NCBI RefSeq assembly: GCF_009617585.1
Contig: NZ_WIXI01000050.1
Span: 248,001-312,000, forward strand
DNA from: Endobacterium cereale
GTDB lineage: Bacteria; Pseudomonadota; Alphaproteobacteria; Rhizobiales; Rhizobiaceae
Length of the DNA stretch: 64,000 bases
Direction: 5' to 3'
Both the position numbers and the translations under genes were made by a program. The first letter of the stretch is position 1. Each line of letters begins with the position of its first letter. The notes under the pieces are model-generated. The model was not told where the DNA came from, ran no database searches, and saw only the letters and a list, made by a program, of their open reading frames with translations. Below, in pieces: positions 1 through 9,237 of this stretch.

Positions 1-34
1 TCGATTGCGGGCCGCAGCGGCATGGGGAGCGCCT

Positions 35-922
35 TCATGGCGCCGTGATCTCATCAGGATAAAGTTTTGCGGCGAGTGCGCGGGCAGCTTCCGGCGTGCG
101 TGGGCCAAAACCCAGCAGAAGCAGGCCGTCCATGGAGATCAGTGCCTTGTTTTGCGCAGCCGGCGTCGACTGCATGGAAGGCAGAGCAAAAACCTGCTCG
201 GGCGTGATGGCGTGATCGCCGCGCGACATGGACAGGACGACGTCGGGTGCGGCGGCGATGACGGCTTCGTCCGACAATGGCTTGTAGCCGTTGATGGTCG
301 GCGCAGCGTTGATGCCACCGGCCATGCCGATCACGGCGCCTGCCTCGGTATCGGCGCCGCCGGCCATGACACGGCCATTCGACAGCGACAGAACAAAGAG
401 AACCTTCTTCTTGTCGGCCTTGATCTTGGCGACGTCATCGGCAAGTGCCTTGAGGCCGGTTTCGGTCTTGGCCGCCAGTGTTTCTGCCTTGTCTGTCAGG
501 CCGACGGCCGCGCCGACATCCCGGATTTTCTGTCCGATCTTGTCGGCCTGCGGCGGGGTCGGCACGACCACCATCGGCACTTCGCTGGCTTTGAGGATCT
601 CGATGACAGGAGGTGGGCCGGAACCTTCCTCCATCAGGATCAGGTCAGGCTTCTGGCCGAGAATGCCTTCGGCGGAAAGTGCCCGCATATATCCCACATC
701 CGGTTTCGCATTGGCGGAGGCCGGGTAGAAGCTGGTGGAATCGCGCGCGACGATGCGGTCCTGGGCGCCGAGATCATAGAGAATTTCGGTGATCGTGCCG
801 CCGATCGAGACGATGCGTTTGGCTTCGGTGTTGCCTTTATCGGACGCCATGGCGGCGCCGGAAGCGCTGACAAATCCCAGAAAAGCGAGAGAAACAAAGC
901 GGATGAGATGACGAGAGACCAC
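35..922 (-). CDS. hmuT: heme ABC transporter periplasmic binding protein HmuT
   Basis: Periplasmic heme-binding protein that hands heme to an HmuUV inner-membrane ABC importer. The reading frame is open from 988, but I choose GTG at 922: it has AGAAAGGG a few bases upstream and is followed directly by a signal peptide (basic start, hydrophobic core, cut near SGAAMAS). That gives 295 residues, normal for the family. The mature start KRIVSIGGTITEILYDLGA and the helical-backbone, two-lobe pattern fit class III (BtuF/HmuT-like) binding proteins. It is transcribed toward the left edge, where hmuU and hmuV are expected but not visible. The gene upstream of it is not hmuS, unlike the usual hmuSTUV order. 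The TonB receptor at 6889-9153 is the likely outer-membrane partner. Confidence 0.88.
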   Translation of the reverse strand: MVSRHLIRFVSLAFLGFVSASGAAMASDKGNTEAKRIVSIGGTITEILYDLGAQDRIVARDSTSFYPASANAKPDVGYMRALSAEGILGQKPDLILMEEGSGPPPVIEILKASEVPMVVVPTPPQADKIGQKIRDVGAAVGLTDKAETLAAKTETGLKALADDVAKIKADKKKVLFVLSLSNGRVMAGGADTEAGAVIGMAGGINAAPTINGYKPLSDEAVIAAAPDVVLSMSRGDHAITPEQVFALPSMQSTPAAQNKALISMDGLLLLGFGPRTPEAARALAAKLYPDEITAP

Positions 923-1165
923 GGAAATGCCCTTTCTGCCGGCAGGTGCGGTTGTGACAACCACAGTGCCGATCCTATAATTGGACACTGATACTCAAGT
1001 TTATTCGCTTTGCAAGTCAGCGGTGGAATGGATTTCCACGAATTCGAATTTGTCACGTCAATATGAAAGTGCGCGATGAGCGGTTGTCACATTCATGTCA
1101 CCAGACCCGCGCAAGCGTCGCGATGCATCGTCAGTTCTGCATTACGTAAGTTTTGAGGAGTTTTT

Positions 1166-1384
1166 ATGTGGCGTCCGATTGAAAAGCTCGTTTCGGGCAG
1201 GCTGGCTTACCTTCACTTCGAAGAAGCAGGCTGCAGCGATTGCCTGGGCTATGTCAACGCCGGCGGCATTGCCGAATGGCCGGACGCAATCAGGGGAATG
1301 CGCCCGGATGGCTGGTGCGATGCCAGCGAAATGCTTTTTCTTGCAGCCGACCAGCAAAACTATCCGGCACGGCTTGCTTCGTAG
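1166..1384 (+). CDS. small hypothetical protein, 72 aa
   Basis: Unrecognised 72-residue soluble protein. The start is well supported: ATG is preceded by TTTTGAGGAGTTTTT, a near-ideal ribosome binding site. The sequence has two close cysteines (GCSDC) and several Trp/Asp residues (EWPDAIRGMRPDGWCDASE), with no signal peptide or membrane segment. It does not match HemP/HmuP, the small protein often found in heme loci. It lies divergent from hmuT across about 240 bases. It may be a local stress or iron-linked small protein, but this is a guess from position only. Confidence 0.5.
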   Translation: MWRPIEKLVSGRLAYLHFEEAGCSDCLGYVNAGGIAEWPDAIRGMRPDGWCDASEMLFLAADQQNYPARLAS

Positions 1385-1408
1385 GCCCGCGCCTACGAAG
1401 TTTGCAGA

Positions 1409-1618
1409 TCATTCTTCCGGCGCAAGGCCGTCAAACACTTCCAGCATAGCATCGACGATCGCCTGGCCGAGCGCATTGCCGGTTTCAGCGATTTTGTCGT
1501 CCTGCATGTCGCGTGCGGCCAGCGCCAGATTGCCGCCCTGATCCGCGACGATGGCGCGTGCCCGCTCGATCGCCCACTGGGCAAAGTCGGCGCGCGTTTC
1601 GATGGTGACGGTTTCCAT
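1409..1618 (-). CDS. small acidic hypothetical protein, 69 aa
   Basis: Unrecognised 69-residue acidic, Ala-rich, probably helical protein (METVTIETRADFAQWAIERA at the start, ending FDGLAPEE). GAAAGAAG lies about 8 bases upstream of ATG 1618. There is no signal peptide or membrane segment. It converges with the 72-residue gene at 1166-1384, leaving a 24-base gap. Composition is typical of a folded cytoplasmic protein rather than of a chance frame, but no family was recognised. Confidence 0.5.
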   Translation of the reverse strand: METVTIETRADFAQWAIERARAIVADQGGNLALAARDMQDDKIAETGNALGQAIVDAMLEVFDGLAPEE

Positions 1619-1838
1619 GGAAAAACTTCTTTCGGTTTATCTTTCGTTGAGGATTTGTGGGCAATAAAGCCCCTGCGCGTTTTATTGTATTGCGTACGCG
1701 CTACCTTCTCCTGCCGCCTCGCGCAAGTTTTGCGCATTTCCGGCGAGCACTCTTTCCCCGATCGATCAGTCCAGACATGCAGCTGCACGCCCTGATTTCA
1801 GGCGCTTGCTCTATCACGGCAACCTCAAACAAATGAAA

Positions 1839-1863
1839 ATGGCCGGTTATAAAAACCGGCCAT
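1839..1863 (-). terminator. intrinsic terminator of the chemoreceptor gene
   Basis: Perfect 10-bp stem (ATGGCCGGTT pairing with AACCGGCCAT) with a 5-base loop, followed on the minus strand by TTTTC. It sits 26 bases past the stop of the chemoreceptor gene. It could work in both directions, since the plus strand also continues with CTTTTCC. Confidence 0.85.
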
Positions 1864-1888
1864 CTTTTCCTTCAGATGCTACGTGCGG

Positions 1889-3979
1889 TTACGCTGCCCG
1901 GCTGTAGGCGGTGCGTGCGCCTGAAGCATTCCCCAGGCGGAACTGTGCCAGCAATTCCTTGAGGGCCGAAGCTTCGGAGGCGAGGCCGTGGCTTGCTGCC
2001 GTCTGTTCCTCAACCATTGCCGCATTCTGCTGCGTGCCCTGGTCCATGGTGTTGACGGCAGTGTTGATTTCCTGCAGCCCGGTCGACTGCTCACGCGATG
2101 CGGTGACGATCGCCGCGATATGGCCGTTGATTTCCTGCACTTCGGCGGCAATGGCTTGCAGTGCCTTGCCGGTATCGCCGACCAGCGCTACGCCTTCCTG
2201 CACCTGCGTGCCGGAGGTGGTGATCAATGCCTTGATTTCCTTGGCGGCCTTCGCGGAACGCTGGGCAAGTTCGCGCACTTCCTGGGCAACCACGGCAAAA
2301 CCCTTGCCAGCGTCACCCGCACGGGCGGCCTCGACGCCGGCGTTGAGCGCCAGGAGGTTAGTCTGGAAGGCGATGTCATCGATGACGCTGATGATGTTGG
2401 AGATTTCCGAAGACGACTGTTCGATGCCGCTCATGGCGCGGACAGCGTTGCGCACCACGTTGCCGGACTGTTCGGCGTTGTCGCGTGTGCGGTTGACCAG
2501 ACGGCCGACTTCTTCGGCGCGGCGTGCCGAATCCTTGACCGTGGTGGTGATTTCTTCCAGTGCGGCGGCCGTCTCTTCCACCGAGGCTGCCTGCTGTTCG
2601 GTACGGCGGGCGAGATCATCGGCCGCGTGACGAATTTCGCTGGCGCCGGCATCGATGGCGCGGGCGTTGTGACCGACCTTGGTCAGAGCGGCATTGAGTT
2701 TGGTGATGGACGTGTTGAAGTCTTCACGCAGTCGATCGAGATCGGCGACAAAAGGCGTCGAGATGCGATATTCGAGATCGCCGTCGGACAGATGGGCAAG
2801 GCCCTTCGCCAGTGCATCGACCGCGAAGCTTACGTCGGCGCTGTTGCGCGAGGCGACACGTTCGCGCTCTGCACGTTCCTGTTCGGTCAGCGAGCGGTTG
2901 TCTTCTGCGTCCGTTTCCAGCCGCAGGCGCTCGCGCGCATTGGTGCGGAACACGGCAACGGCGGCGGCCATCGAGCCGATCTGGTCGGTACGCTTTTCAC
3001 CCGGAATGGTGACATTCAGATGGCCATTGGCCAGTTCTTCCATGGCTGCCGTCATCTGCGTCACTGGTTTGACGACGAGGCTGCTGAGGAGGGTCGCAAG
3101 GAAGCCGATCATGGCGGCAACGCCGAGCAGGGTGGCGATGGTGGCCGCAATGCGGAACTCGCCGATCGATGCATAGGCGGTCTGTTCGTCTACGACGAAA
3201 CCGACGCTCCATTCCGCGCCCGGCAGGCCGGCGATGGGCAGGAAGCTGACGAGCTTGGTCTCGCCGGCGCTTGTCGTTTCGCTGACGGCGGTGGACATAG
3301 GTGGTGTCGTGCCCTGGAAAAGATCGGACAATGTCTTGTCGACCATCTTTTCATCCGGGTGAATGAGGACCTTGCCGCTCTTGTTGACGAGAAACGCGTA
3401 TCCCTTCGGACCGGCGTCGATAGACTTGATCGCAGCGACCAGTGATTCCAGCGAGAAATCGCTGCCGGTAACGCCGACGATCTGGCCATTGATCTTCACA
3501 GGCACGGCAGCCGTGACATTCAGCTTGTTGGTCGATGCGCTGATATAGGGCTCGGTGAGGATCGACTGGCCGCTATTGGCCGCTGCCTGGTACCATGGGC
3601 GCTTGCGCGGATCATAATCGGCAGGGACGCCGGTCATCGGCCATTCGATATATTTACCGTCTGCAGCCGCGCCGAAATATGTGGAAAGAAACTGGCTCTT
3701 GAGCACATCGTTCTGCAACAGCAAGAGCTTTGCATCGTCGGTGGCAGCCTGTGCCATGCCCTTGGCGACATTGTCCGTCAGCATGACGCGGCCGTTCAGC
3801 CAGTTGGAAATGCTCTGGGCGGCTTGTTTGCCGGAGGATTCGATGTTGTGTTTGACAGAGTCGGCAACGGCCCCGCGCTGCAGGCTATCGATGTAAAGGG
3901 AGAAGCCGGCGAACGCGGCGACCACGACGAGAGACGCAGCAAGCAGAATGCGCGTCATCAGATTGGTTTTCTTGGACAA
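1889..3979 (-). CDS. methyl-accepting chemotaxis protein (Cache sensor, HAMP)
   Basis: Transmembrane chemoreceptor. From the N terminus: a transmembrane helix (RILLAASLVVVAAFAGFSLY), a periplasmic double-Cache sensor of about 250 residues (note RKRPWYQAA and VTGSDFSLESL, typical of dCACHE), a second membrane helix, a HAMP domain, a second HAMP-like stretch, and the methyl-accepting signalling domain with the hairpin region IDDIAFQTNLLALNAGVEAA. The start is uncertain: the frame is open to 4060. I favour TTG 3979 because AAGGTG precedes it; ATG 3958 and ATG 4030 are alternatives. The C terminus (LGNASGARTAYSRAA) lacks the NWETF-type CheR/CheB tether. dCACHE receptors usually bind amino acids or organic acids; the ligand cannot be read here. 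Confidence 0.9.
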   Translation of the reverse strand: MSKKTNLMTRILLAASLVVVAAFAGFSLYIDSLQRGAVADSVKHNIESSGKQAAQSISNWLNGRVMLTDNVAKGMAQAATDDAKLLLLQNDVLKSQFLSTYFGAAADGKYIEWPMTGVPADYDPRKRPWYQAAANSGQSILTEPYISASTNKLNVTAAVPVKINGQIVGVTGSDFSLESLVAAIKSIDAGPKGYAFLVNKSGKVLIHPDEKMVDKTLSDLFQGTTPPMSTAVSETTSAGETKLVSFLPIAGLPGAEWSVGFVVDEQTAYASIGEFRIAATIATLLGVAAMIGFLATLLSSLVVKPVTQMTAAMEELANGHLNVTIPGEKRTDQIGSMAAAVAVFRTNARERLRLETDAEDNRSLTEQERAERERVASRNSADVSFAVDALAKGLAHLSDGDLEYRISTPFVADLDRLREDFNTSITKLNAALTKVGHNARAIDAGASEIRHAADDLARRTEQQAASVEETAAALEEITTTVKDSARRAEEVGRLVNRTRDNAEQSGNVVRNAVRAMSGIEQSSSEISNIISVIDDIAFQTNLLALNAGVEAARAGDAGKGFAVVAQEVRELAQRSAKAAKEIKALITTSGTQVQEGVALVGDTGKALQAIAAEVQEINGHIAAIVTASREQSTGLQEINTAVNTMDQGTQQNAAMVEEQTAASHGLASEASALKELLAQFRLGNASGARTAYSRAA

Positions 3980-4284
3980 GCAGATGCACCTTGGGAGGGA
4001 GAGCGACGATGGGCGTTCAAGATTGAGCATGCCCGCACGGGCTCGGTCGCGGCGCTTCATGCGCGCGGTGTCAGGAAATCTGCAGCACTGCAGCGGAATG
4101 AACGGTATTCAGTTTAAATTTGAATTAAAGAAGATAGGAACGTATCGGATACAGGACGGCGAGAGGCTAAATTTGTTTTTATTGTCGCGCTGTCGTCATG
4201 GAATACTTGTCTCTGATTGCGCGGCTCACACCAAATATGCATCCAGCAGCTGTATTATGCGCTGAGAGGAATTTTGCTCCGACA
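3980..4284. other. intergenic region upstream of the chemoreceptor
   Basis: About 300 bases with no convincing gene. The part from 4110 to 4180 is clearly AT-richer than its surroundings and probably carries the chemoreceptor promoter (minus strand). The end of the ocd transcript also falls here; I saw no clear hairpin terminator. Confidence 0.4.
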
Positions 4285-5349
4285 TTACTTGGAAGTTGCT
4301 GGCTGGGCCGCCCGCCTCAACAGCATGCCAAAAAGGTCTCGCGGTTCGTCTGGGTCAGCCACCAGATCGAGGTTTTCGAAACGATTGCTGCCGCGCAACC
4401 TGTCGTAGATGTAGCGCAATGCGGAAAAATCCTCGGTGGCAAAACCGACGCTGTCGAACAGCGTGATCTGGCCATCGCTGTCACGGCCGGTCTTCTGACC
4501 CGTCACCACCTGCCAGAATTCCGTGACCGGATAATCCGCCGGCAATTGCTGGATTTCGCCCTCGACGCGTGTCTGCGGCGGATATTCGACGAAGATGGAA
4601 GAACGCAACAGGATATCGCGATGCAGTTCGGTCTTGCCGGGTGAATCGCCGCCGACCGCATTGATGTGCACACCGGGGCCGATCATGTTGTCGGTGAGGA
4701 TGGTGGCGTTGCGCTTGTCTGCCGTCGCGGTGGTTATGATGTGCGCTCCTTCGACCGCCTCTTCCGCCGACCGGCAGGCGGTGATGGTCAGGCCGAGGCC
4801 GGCAAGGTTGTTACGGCAGCGTTCGGTCGCGGATGGGTCGAGATCGTAGAGACGCAGATTGTCGATGCCCAGGAGCGCCTTGAAGGCGAGCGCCTGAAAC
4901 TCGCTCTGGGCGCCATTGCCGATCAACGCCATGGTTTTCGCACCCTTCGGCGCGAGATATTTGGCCGCGATTGCGGAAGTGGCGGCGGTACGAAGCGCCG
5001 TCAGGATGGTCATTTCCGAGAGCAGCAGCGGATAACCGCTGTCGACATCCGAGAGCACACCAAAGGCGGTCACCGTCTGGCGACCGCTTCGGGTGTTTTT
5101 GGGGTGGCCGTTCACGTATTTGAACGCATAGAGCTGGCCATCGCTGGCCGGCATCAGCTCAATGACGCCGTCACGCGAGTGCGAGGCGATGCGGGCCACC
5201 TTGTCGAACAGTTCCCAACGCCGAAAATCCTCTTCCACGTAGGTTGCCAGTTCACGCAGAAAGGTCTCCGCGCCGGTGGCAAGCACGAGGTCCATCATGT
5301 TCTCGACGCTGACGAAGGGGACGATGTTGAGGTTCTGTTCGGCAGGCAT
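4285..5349 (-). CDS. ocd: ornithine cyclodeaminase
   Basis: Converts L-ornithine to L-proline and ammonia with bound NAD, the second step of arginine use after arginase. Length (354 residues) is that of the family. The dinucleotide-binding stretch MALIGNGAQSEFQA, the substrate-lysine region LYAFKYVNGHPKNT and the catalytic-aspartate region INAVGGDSPGKTELH are all present. The ATG at 5349 overlaps the stop of the arginase gene as TGATG, with AAGGAG upstream, so the two are translationally coupled. Ornithine cyclodeaminase homologues also include alanine dehydrogenase-type imine reductases, but the arginase neighbour makes ornithine the best substrate. Confidence 0.92.
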   Translation of the reverse strand: MPAEQNLNIVPFVSVENMMDLVLATGAETFLRELATYVEEDFRRWELFDKVARIASHSRDGVIELMPASDGQLYAFKYVNGHPKNTRSGRQTVTAFGVLSDVDSGYPLLLSEMTILTALRTAATSAIAAKYLAPKGAKTMALIGNGAQSEFQALAFKALLGIDNLRLYDLDPSATERCRNNLAGLGLTITACRSAEEAVEGAHIITTATADKRNATILTDNMIGPGVHINAVGGDSPGKTELHRDILLRSSIFVEYPPQTRVEGEIQQLPADYPVTEFWQVVTGQKTGRDSDGQITLFDSVGFATEDFSALRYIYDRLRGSNRFENLDLVADPDEPRDLFGMLLRRAAQPATSK

Positions 5350-6269
5350 CAATAGCTCCTTGTCGGACGGTCCATGACGGTGCGGCCCATCAGGCTGGCG
5401 GTGAGATCAACGAGAAGCGTGGCGGTGCGGCCACGCTCGTCGAGGAAGGGGTTGAGTTCCACGAGGTCGAGGCTGCTGACGAGGCCGCTGTCATGCAGCA
5501 TTTCCATCACCAGATGCGCCTCGCGAAAGGTGGCGCCGCCCGGCACTGTGGTGCCGACGGCGGGCGCGATCGACGGATCGAGAAAATCGACATCGAGGCT
5601 GACATGCAGAAGACCGTTTGCGGCATCTACCTGTTCCAGAAACCGGCGCAGGAGGACGGCCACGCCGTGTTCATCGATCGTGCGCATGTCGTGAACGGTG
5701 ACACCTGTCTGCTTGATCGCCTCCCGCTCGGCCGTATCGACGCTGCGAATACCGATCATGCAGACTTTTGCCGGATCGACCGGGTGGGTGAGCGGCGGGA
5801 AATACCCGTCGAAACCAGCGCGGCCGGTATAATAGGCAACTGGCAGGCCATGAAGGTTGCCGCTCGTCGTTGAGTCGAGCGAATGAAAATCGGTATGCGC
5901 ATCCAGCCAGAGCACGAAGAGGGGACGCCCCTGTTCGGCGGCACGCCGCGCAACACCCGGAACCGTGCCGGCGGAAAGAGCGTGATCACCGCCCATGAAG
6001 ATCGGCATGCCGTTGCTGCTTTCGCGATAGGCGACTTCGCTGAGGAGTTTTGTCCAGGCGACGATCTGGGGCAGGTTGCGCAGGGCAGGGTTGGGATGAC
6101 GCATCTCTGAGACATCATCGATGACGATATTGCCGATATCCGTCACGTCGTGACCGAGTTCCTCAAGGGCTGTGCGGATGCCGGCCACACGCAGGGCGCT
6201 CGGCCCCATTTCGCAGCCGAGCCGCGACGCGCCGTCCTGAAGGGGAATACCGATCAATCTGCAATGCAT
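5349..6269 (-). CDS. rocF: arginase
   Basis: Hydrolyses L-arginine to ornithine and urea in the cytoplasm. The 306-residue protein carries the full binuclear manganese set: GGDH (His96), DAHTD (Asp123, His125, Asp127) and SLDVDFLDP (Asp226, Asp228). GGAG lies about 7 bases before ATG 6269. It is first in a two-gene unit with ocd, which takes ornithine to proline, so the pair forms an arginine-to-proline route supplying nitrogen and carbon. The Lrp-family gene at 6386 is divergent across about 115 bases and is the probable activator. Agmatinase-type relatives exist, but the ocd partner favours arginase. Confidence 0.92.
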   Translation of the reverse strand: MHCRLIGIPLQDGASRLGCEMGPSALRVAGIRTALEELGHDVTDIGNIVIDDVSEMRHPNPALRNLPQIVAWTKLLSEVAYRESSNGMPIFMGGDHALSAGTVPGVARRAAEQGRPLFVLWLDAHTDFHSLDSTTSGNLHGLPVAYYTGRAGFDGYFPPLTHPVDPAKVCMIGIRSVDTAEREAIKQTGVTVHDMRTIDEHGVAVLLRRFLEQVDAANGLLHVSLDVDFLDPSIAPAVGTTVPGGATFREAHLVMEMLHDSGLVSSLDLVELNPFLDERGRTATLLVDLTASLMGRTVMDRPTRSY

Positions 6270-6385
6270 GTGATGTCTCCGTTCAATTGAAAAAGATCAT
6301 GGCAGGCTGGCAGAATGAATAGATATATTTGCCAAATAAGCTGAAACGGCTTTCCATTTCGGCGGCATGATTTATCAATCTGCCA

Positions 6386-6823
6386 ATGGATGAATTCGAC
6401 CACAAGCTGGTGACGCTTTTGCGTCACGACGCACGCCGCAGCATATCCGATATTGCCGCTGATCTGAAAACATCGCGGGCGACCGTTCGCGCCCGCATGG
6501 AAAAGCTGGAGAAAAGCGGCAACATCATCGGCTACACGGTGATTCTGCGGGCAGATACGGTGGAGCTGCCTGTGCGCGGCATCATGATGATCGAAATCGA
6601 GGGGCGTGTTGCCGACCGTGTCATCCAGACGCTCGGCGGCTTTCCGGAAGTTTCGGAAATTCACACGACCAACGGACGCTGGGACCTGATCGTCGAACTT
6701 GGCACGGCGACATTGGCCGATTTCGACAACGTGCTGCGGCGCATCCGGCTTGTGCCAGGGATCACGGCCAGCGAGACGAATTTGCTGCTGGCGACGCCGC
6801 GCAGCACGAAGGCGCGGTTGTGA
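6386..6823 (+). CDS. Lrp/AsnC-family regulator of the arginase operon
   Basis: 145-residue transcription factor with an N-terminal winged helix-turn-helix (RRSISDIAADLKTSRATVRA) and a C-terminal RAM effector domain (GRWDLIVELGTATLADFDNV). The N terminus is MDEFDHKLVTLLRHDAR, the standard Lrp-family opening. It is divergent from rocF-ocd, the usual arrangement for arginine- or ornithine-responsive Lrp regulators in rhizobia. No clear Shine-Dalgarno sequence lies directly before ATG 6386. The effector is inferred from the neighbours only. Confidence 0.9.
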   Translation: MDEFDHKLVTLLRHDARRSISDIAADLKTSRATVRARMEKLEKSGNIIGYTVILRADTVELPVRGIMMIEIEGRVADRVIQTLGGFPEVSEIHTTNGRWDLIVELGTATLADFDNVLRRIRLVPGITASETNLLLATPRSTKARL

Positions 6824-6843
6824 TTTGGTTTGGAAAAATTGTC

Positions 6844-6868
6844 GGCCGGGCTGCATAACAGCCCGGCC
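6844..6868 (-). terminator. intrinsic terminator of the heme receptor gene
   Basis: Perfect 10-bp GC-rich stem (GGCCGGGCTG with CAGCCCGGCC) and a 5-base loop. Read on the minus strand it is followed by GACAATTTTTCC, a good U-run. It lies between the convergent Lrp-family gene and the TonB receptor gene; the U-run is on the receptor side. Confidence 0.82.
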
Positions 6869-6888
6869 AATACGGGATTTGTAGAGAT

Positions 6889-9153
6889 TTAGAACTTCTT
6901 GGTGATCGAAACGCGGAAGGAACGGCCGGTTTCGCTGAAGAAGTCTCTGGAAGCAACCGTCGTGCCGTCAGGCACGTCGATGGCGTTGAAATACTTCTTG
7001 TCGAAGACGTTGAATATGCCAGCCTGAATTTTCAGGCCTTCAATCTGTTCCGGCTGCCACCAGAATGTGGTGTCCACCAAACCGTAACCCGGCGCCTTGA
7101 AGCCAGTACCGCTCGTCTTGTTGCGTGCTGCCGCCATGGTCAGGGACACGTCTGTTCCCCATGTGTCGGTCGCGTAGCCAAGGCCGGCAATTGCACGAAG
7201 AGGAGCGACCGAGTTCAGGTACTGATCCGTGCCGGTATCCTTGCCATGCGACAAGGCGAATGAACCCCATGTCCGCCAATTGTCGGCAAACTGCCATTCC
7301 CCGGACAATTCGATGCCATAGATGCGCACACGGTCCAAATTATCATATCCGGTGATGCCGCCGACCGGGAATTCTCCACCCGGCGGTGCAATCGTTACCG
7401 TGTCGATGAAGTTGCGATAGTAATTGTTAAAGACGGTGGCCGAGACGCTATAATCGGTAGCCTTGTAGTTGGCGCCGATCTCGAAACCATTGCTGGTTTC
7501 GGTTTTCAGGTCCGGGTTGCCGATGCGTGCATAGGAGCCCGGTGCACCATAGGTCTGATAAAGTTCGGTGGCGCTGGGTGCACGGAAACCCTGCGACCAT
7601 TGGGCAAATAGCTCCAGTTCGTTCGTTGCCTTGAACGCCGCGCGCAGCTTTGGCGAGAAGCGCGAATCGCTGGTGCCTTCCAGATATTCCGGATCGAAAA
7701 GAGGGCTGCCCTGATAGGCAGAGGTGTTTTTTGGCGAGTGTTCGTAATAGTCGAAACGCAGGCCGGGTGTGATCGTCAGCCGATCGTCGAGGAACTTGAT
7801 ATCGTCTTCGACATACATGCCGAACGTGAAGCTGTCGACATCAGGCATGTCGGACGAGTTGGAATGCAGCATGCGGCAACTCTGCGGTCCAAAAGGCTGG
7901 GCAATCGTGTTCCAGTTTACGTCCGGGCAATTATCCACGCCTGCGGAATACTGATGGGTATCCTGCCAGTAGATTTCGCCACCGAAGCGGAACGTGTTGG
8001 AGAGGCCGCCGAGATCCAGCTCCTTTGAAGCGTTTCCGCTCAAGCCATAGGAGGTTTGTTCCAGCAGGTTGTCACGCTGGTAGACACCTGTGGGGAAGCC
8101 GTAGCGGAAGGGATCTCTGGGAATGATCGATGCGCGGCTGTCAGGAAGGCGAAAACCGTCCGTCGTGTTGTTCAGGCTCTGCTTCTGCCAGTAGGCGACC
8201 ACGTTTGCCTGGTCGAGCCAGTCGCTGTTATCAGGCGAGATGAAATCGTAGGATGCCGAAAGGCGCTTTCGGTCGACCTCTTCGCCCGATTGCAGAGAAC
8301 CCGGCTGATACGAGGACGTTGTGCCACGCATATTGCTGAAATCTTCTTCGCGATTGAATATTTCGCCGGTCAGGCCGAAACGATGACCGCCATCGAGATA
8401 CTGATGCAGCTTCACGAGAACGTTGCGCTGGTCGAAGTCGCCGGGATTTTGTTCGGTTCTGGTCGTGCCGTATCCGCCGATCGTGCCTTCATTGCCGGTC
8501 TCGTTACCCTTCTTGTAACCGCCCTGCACAAGCAACCAGGTGTCGTTGAACCGTCCCGCTATGGCTGCGTTATTGCCCCAGCTTTCATCGCCGCTGTCAT
8601 AGGTGCTCTTGACCAGAGCGCCCCAGTTCTTCTTGCCGTCAATGAGGTCTTCCGGATTAAGCGTTCGCAATTCCACGACGCCGCCAAGCGCTCCGGAGCC
8701 GTAGCGGCTGGAGTCGGCACCCTTGGTGATGTCAATGGCGGACAGGCTTTCGAAGTCGAATGCATTCACGCCCCCGCGTGCGGAATCACGCGGGTCGGTC
8801 AGCCACGGCACGCGAATACCATCCAGCGTCGTTAGTACGCGATCGTTCTGCAGGCCGCGCAGGTTCACGCTGTTGGTCTGGTTGCTAAAGTTGACGCCGG
8901 CATCCACGCGGCGCGCAAAATCCTTGAAATCGGTGACCATGCGCTGCTGAATCACGGCCCGCTCGGTTCGTTCGGTCAGGGGAGACGCGGGAGCTTCGGC
9001 CGTGCCGCTTTGTCCCTGAACGACGATCGGGCCGAGCTGGGTCTCGTTCTGCTGGGCCGTGTCCTGCGCCAGGGCCGGAAATGTGACGCAGAGGATGGAC
9101 ACCATGGCCGTGCCGCAAATGAGCGCGCGCGATCTGGAATTGTATGACTTCAT
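6889..9153 (-). CDS. TonB-dependent heme/hemoglobin outer-membrane receptor
   Basis: Outer-membrane gated channel for heme, driven by TonB. I start at ATG 9153 (MKSYNSRSRALICGTAMVSI), which begins a clean signal peptide ending ALAQ; the frame itself is open to 9183. It has 754 residues. After the signal peptide comes a TonB box-like LGPIVVQG, a plug domain (about 60-170), and a 22-strand barrel ending in aromatic SFRVSITKKF. The FRAP motif and NPDL (family NPNL) motif typical of heme receptors are both present. No His lies between FRAP and NPDL, where many heme receptors have an axial ligand. It fits the HmuR/ShmR group and probably feeds HmuT at the left edge. Confidence 0.9.
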   Translation of the reverse strand: MKSYNSRSRALICGTAMVSILCVTFPALAQDTAQQNETQLGPIVVQGQSGTAEAPASPLTERTERAVIQQRMVTDFKDFARRVDAGVNFSNQTNSVNLRGLQNDRVLTTLDGIRVPWLTDPRDSARGGVNAFDFESLSAIDITKGADSSRYGSGALGGVVELRTLNPEDLIDGKKNWGALVKSTYDSGDESWGNNAAIAGRFNDTWLLVQGGYKKGNETGNEGTIGGYGTTRTEQNPGDFDQRNVLVKLHQYLDGGHRFGLTGEIFNREEDFSNMRGTTSSYQPGSLQSGEEVDRKRLSASYDFISPDNSDWLDQANVVAYWQKQSLNNTTDGFRLPDSRASIIPRDPFRYGFPTGVYQRDNLLEQTSYGLSGNASKELDLGGLSNTFRFGGEIYWQDTHQYSAGVDNCPDVNWNTIAQPFGPQSCRMLHSNSSDMPDVDSFTFGMYVEDDIKFLDDRLTITPGLRFDYYEHSPKNTSAYQGSPLFDPEYLEGTSDSRFSPKLRAAFKATNELELFAQWSQGFRAPSATELYQTYGAPGSYARIGNPDLKTETSNGFEIGANYKATDYSVSATVFNNYYRNFIDTVTIAPPGGEFPVGGITGYDNLDRVRIYGIELSGEWQFADNWRTWGSFALSHGKDTGTDQYLNSVAPLRAIAGLGYATDTWGTDVSLTMAAARNKTSGTGFKAPGYGLVDTTFWWQPEQIEGLKIQAGIFNVFDKKYFNAIDVPDGTTVASRDFFSETGRSFRVSITKKF

Positions 9154-9237
9154 TACAGGCCCCAAAACAGTTGATTTCCCCACCGGAAATGTCGCTGTTA
9201 GCTAGAAAATCCTGCGTCAATGAGTCAAGTTTGAATC

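Noticed and set aside
1166..1384. HemP/HmuP heme-uptake regulator
   Set aside because: The 72-residue product has none of the short basic motif of HemP/HmuP; kept as hypothetical.
1988..3445. 485-residue frame antisense to the chemoreceptor gene
   Set aside because: The opposite strand encodes clear Cache, HAMP and signalling motifs; this frame has none and is a shadow.
1889..3979. CheR/CheB tethering pentapeptide at the chemoreceptor C terminus
   Set aside because: The C terminus ends GARTAYSRAA with no NWETF-like motif.
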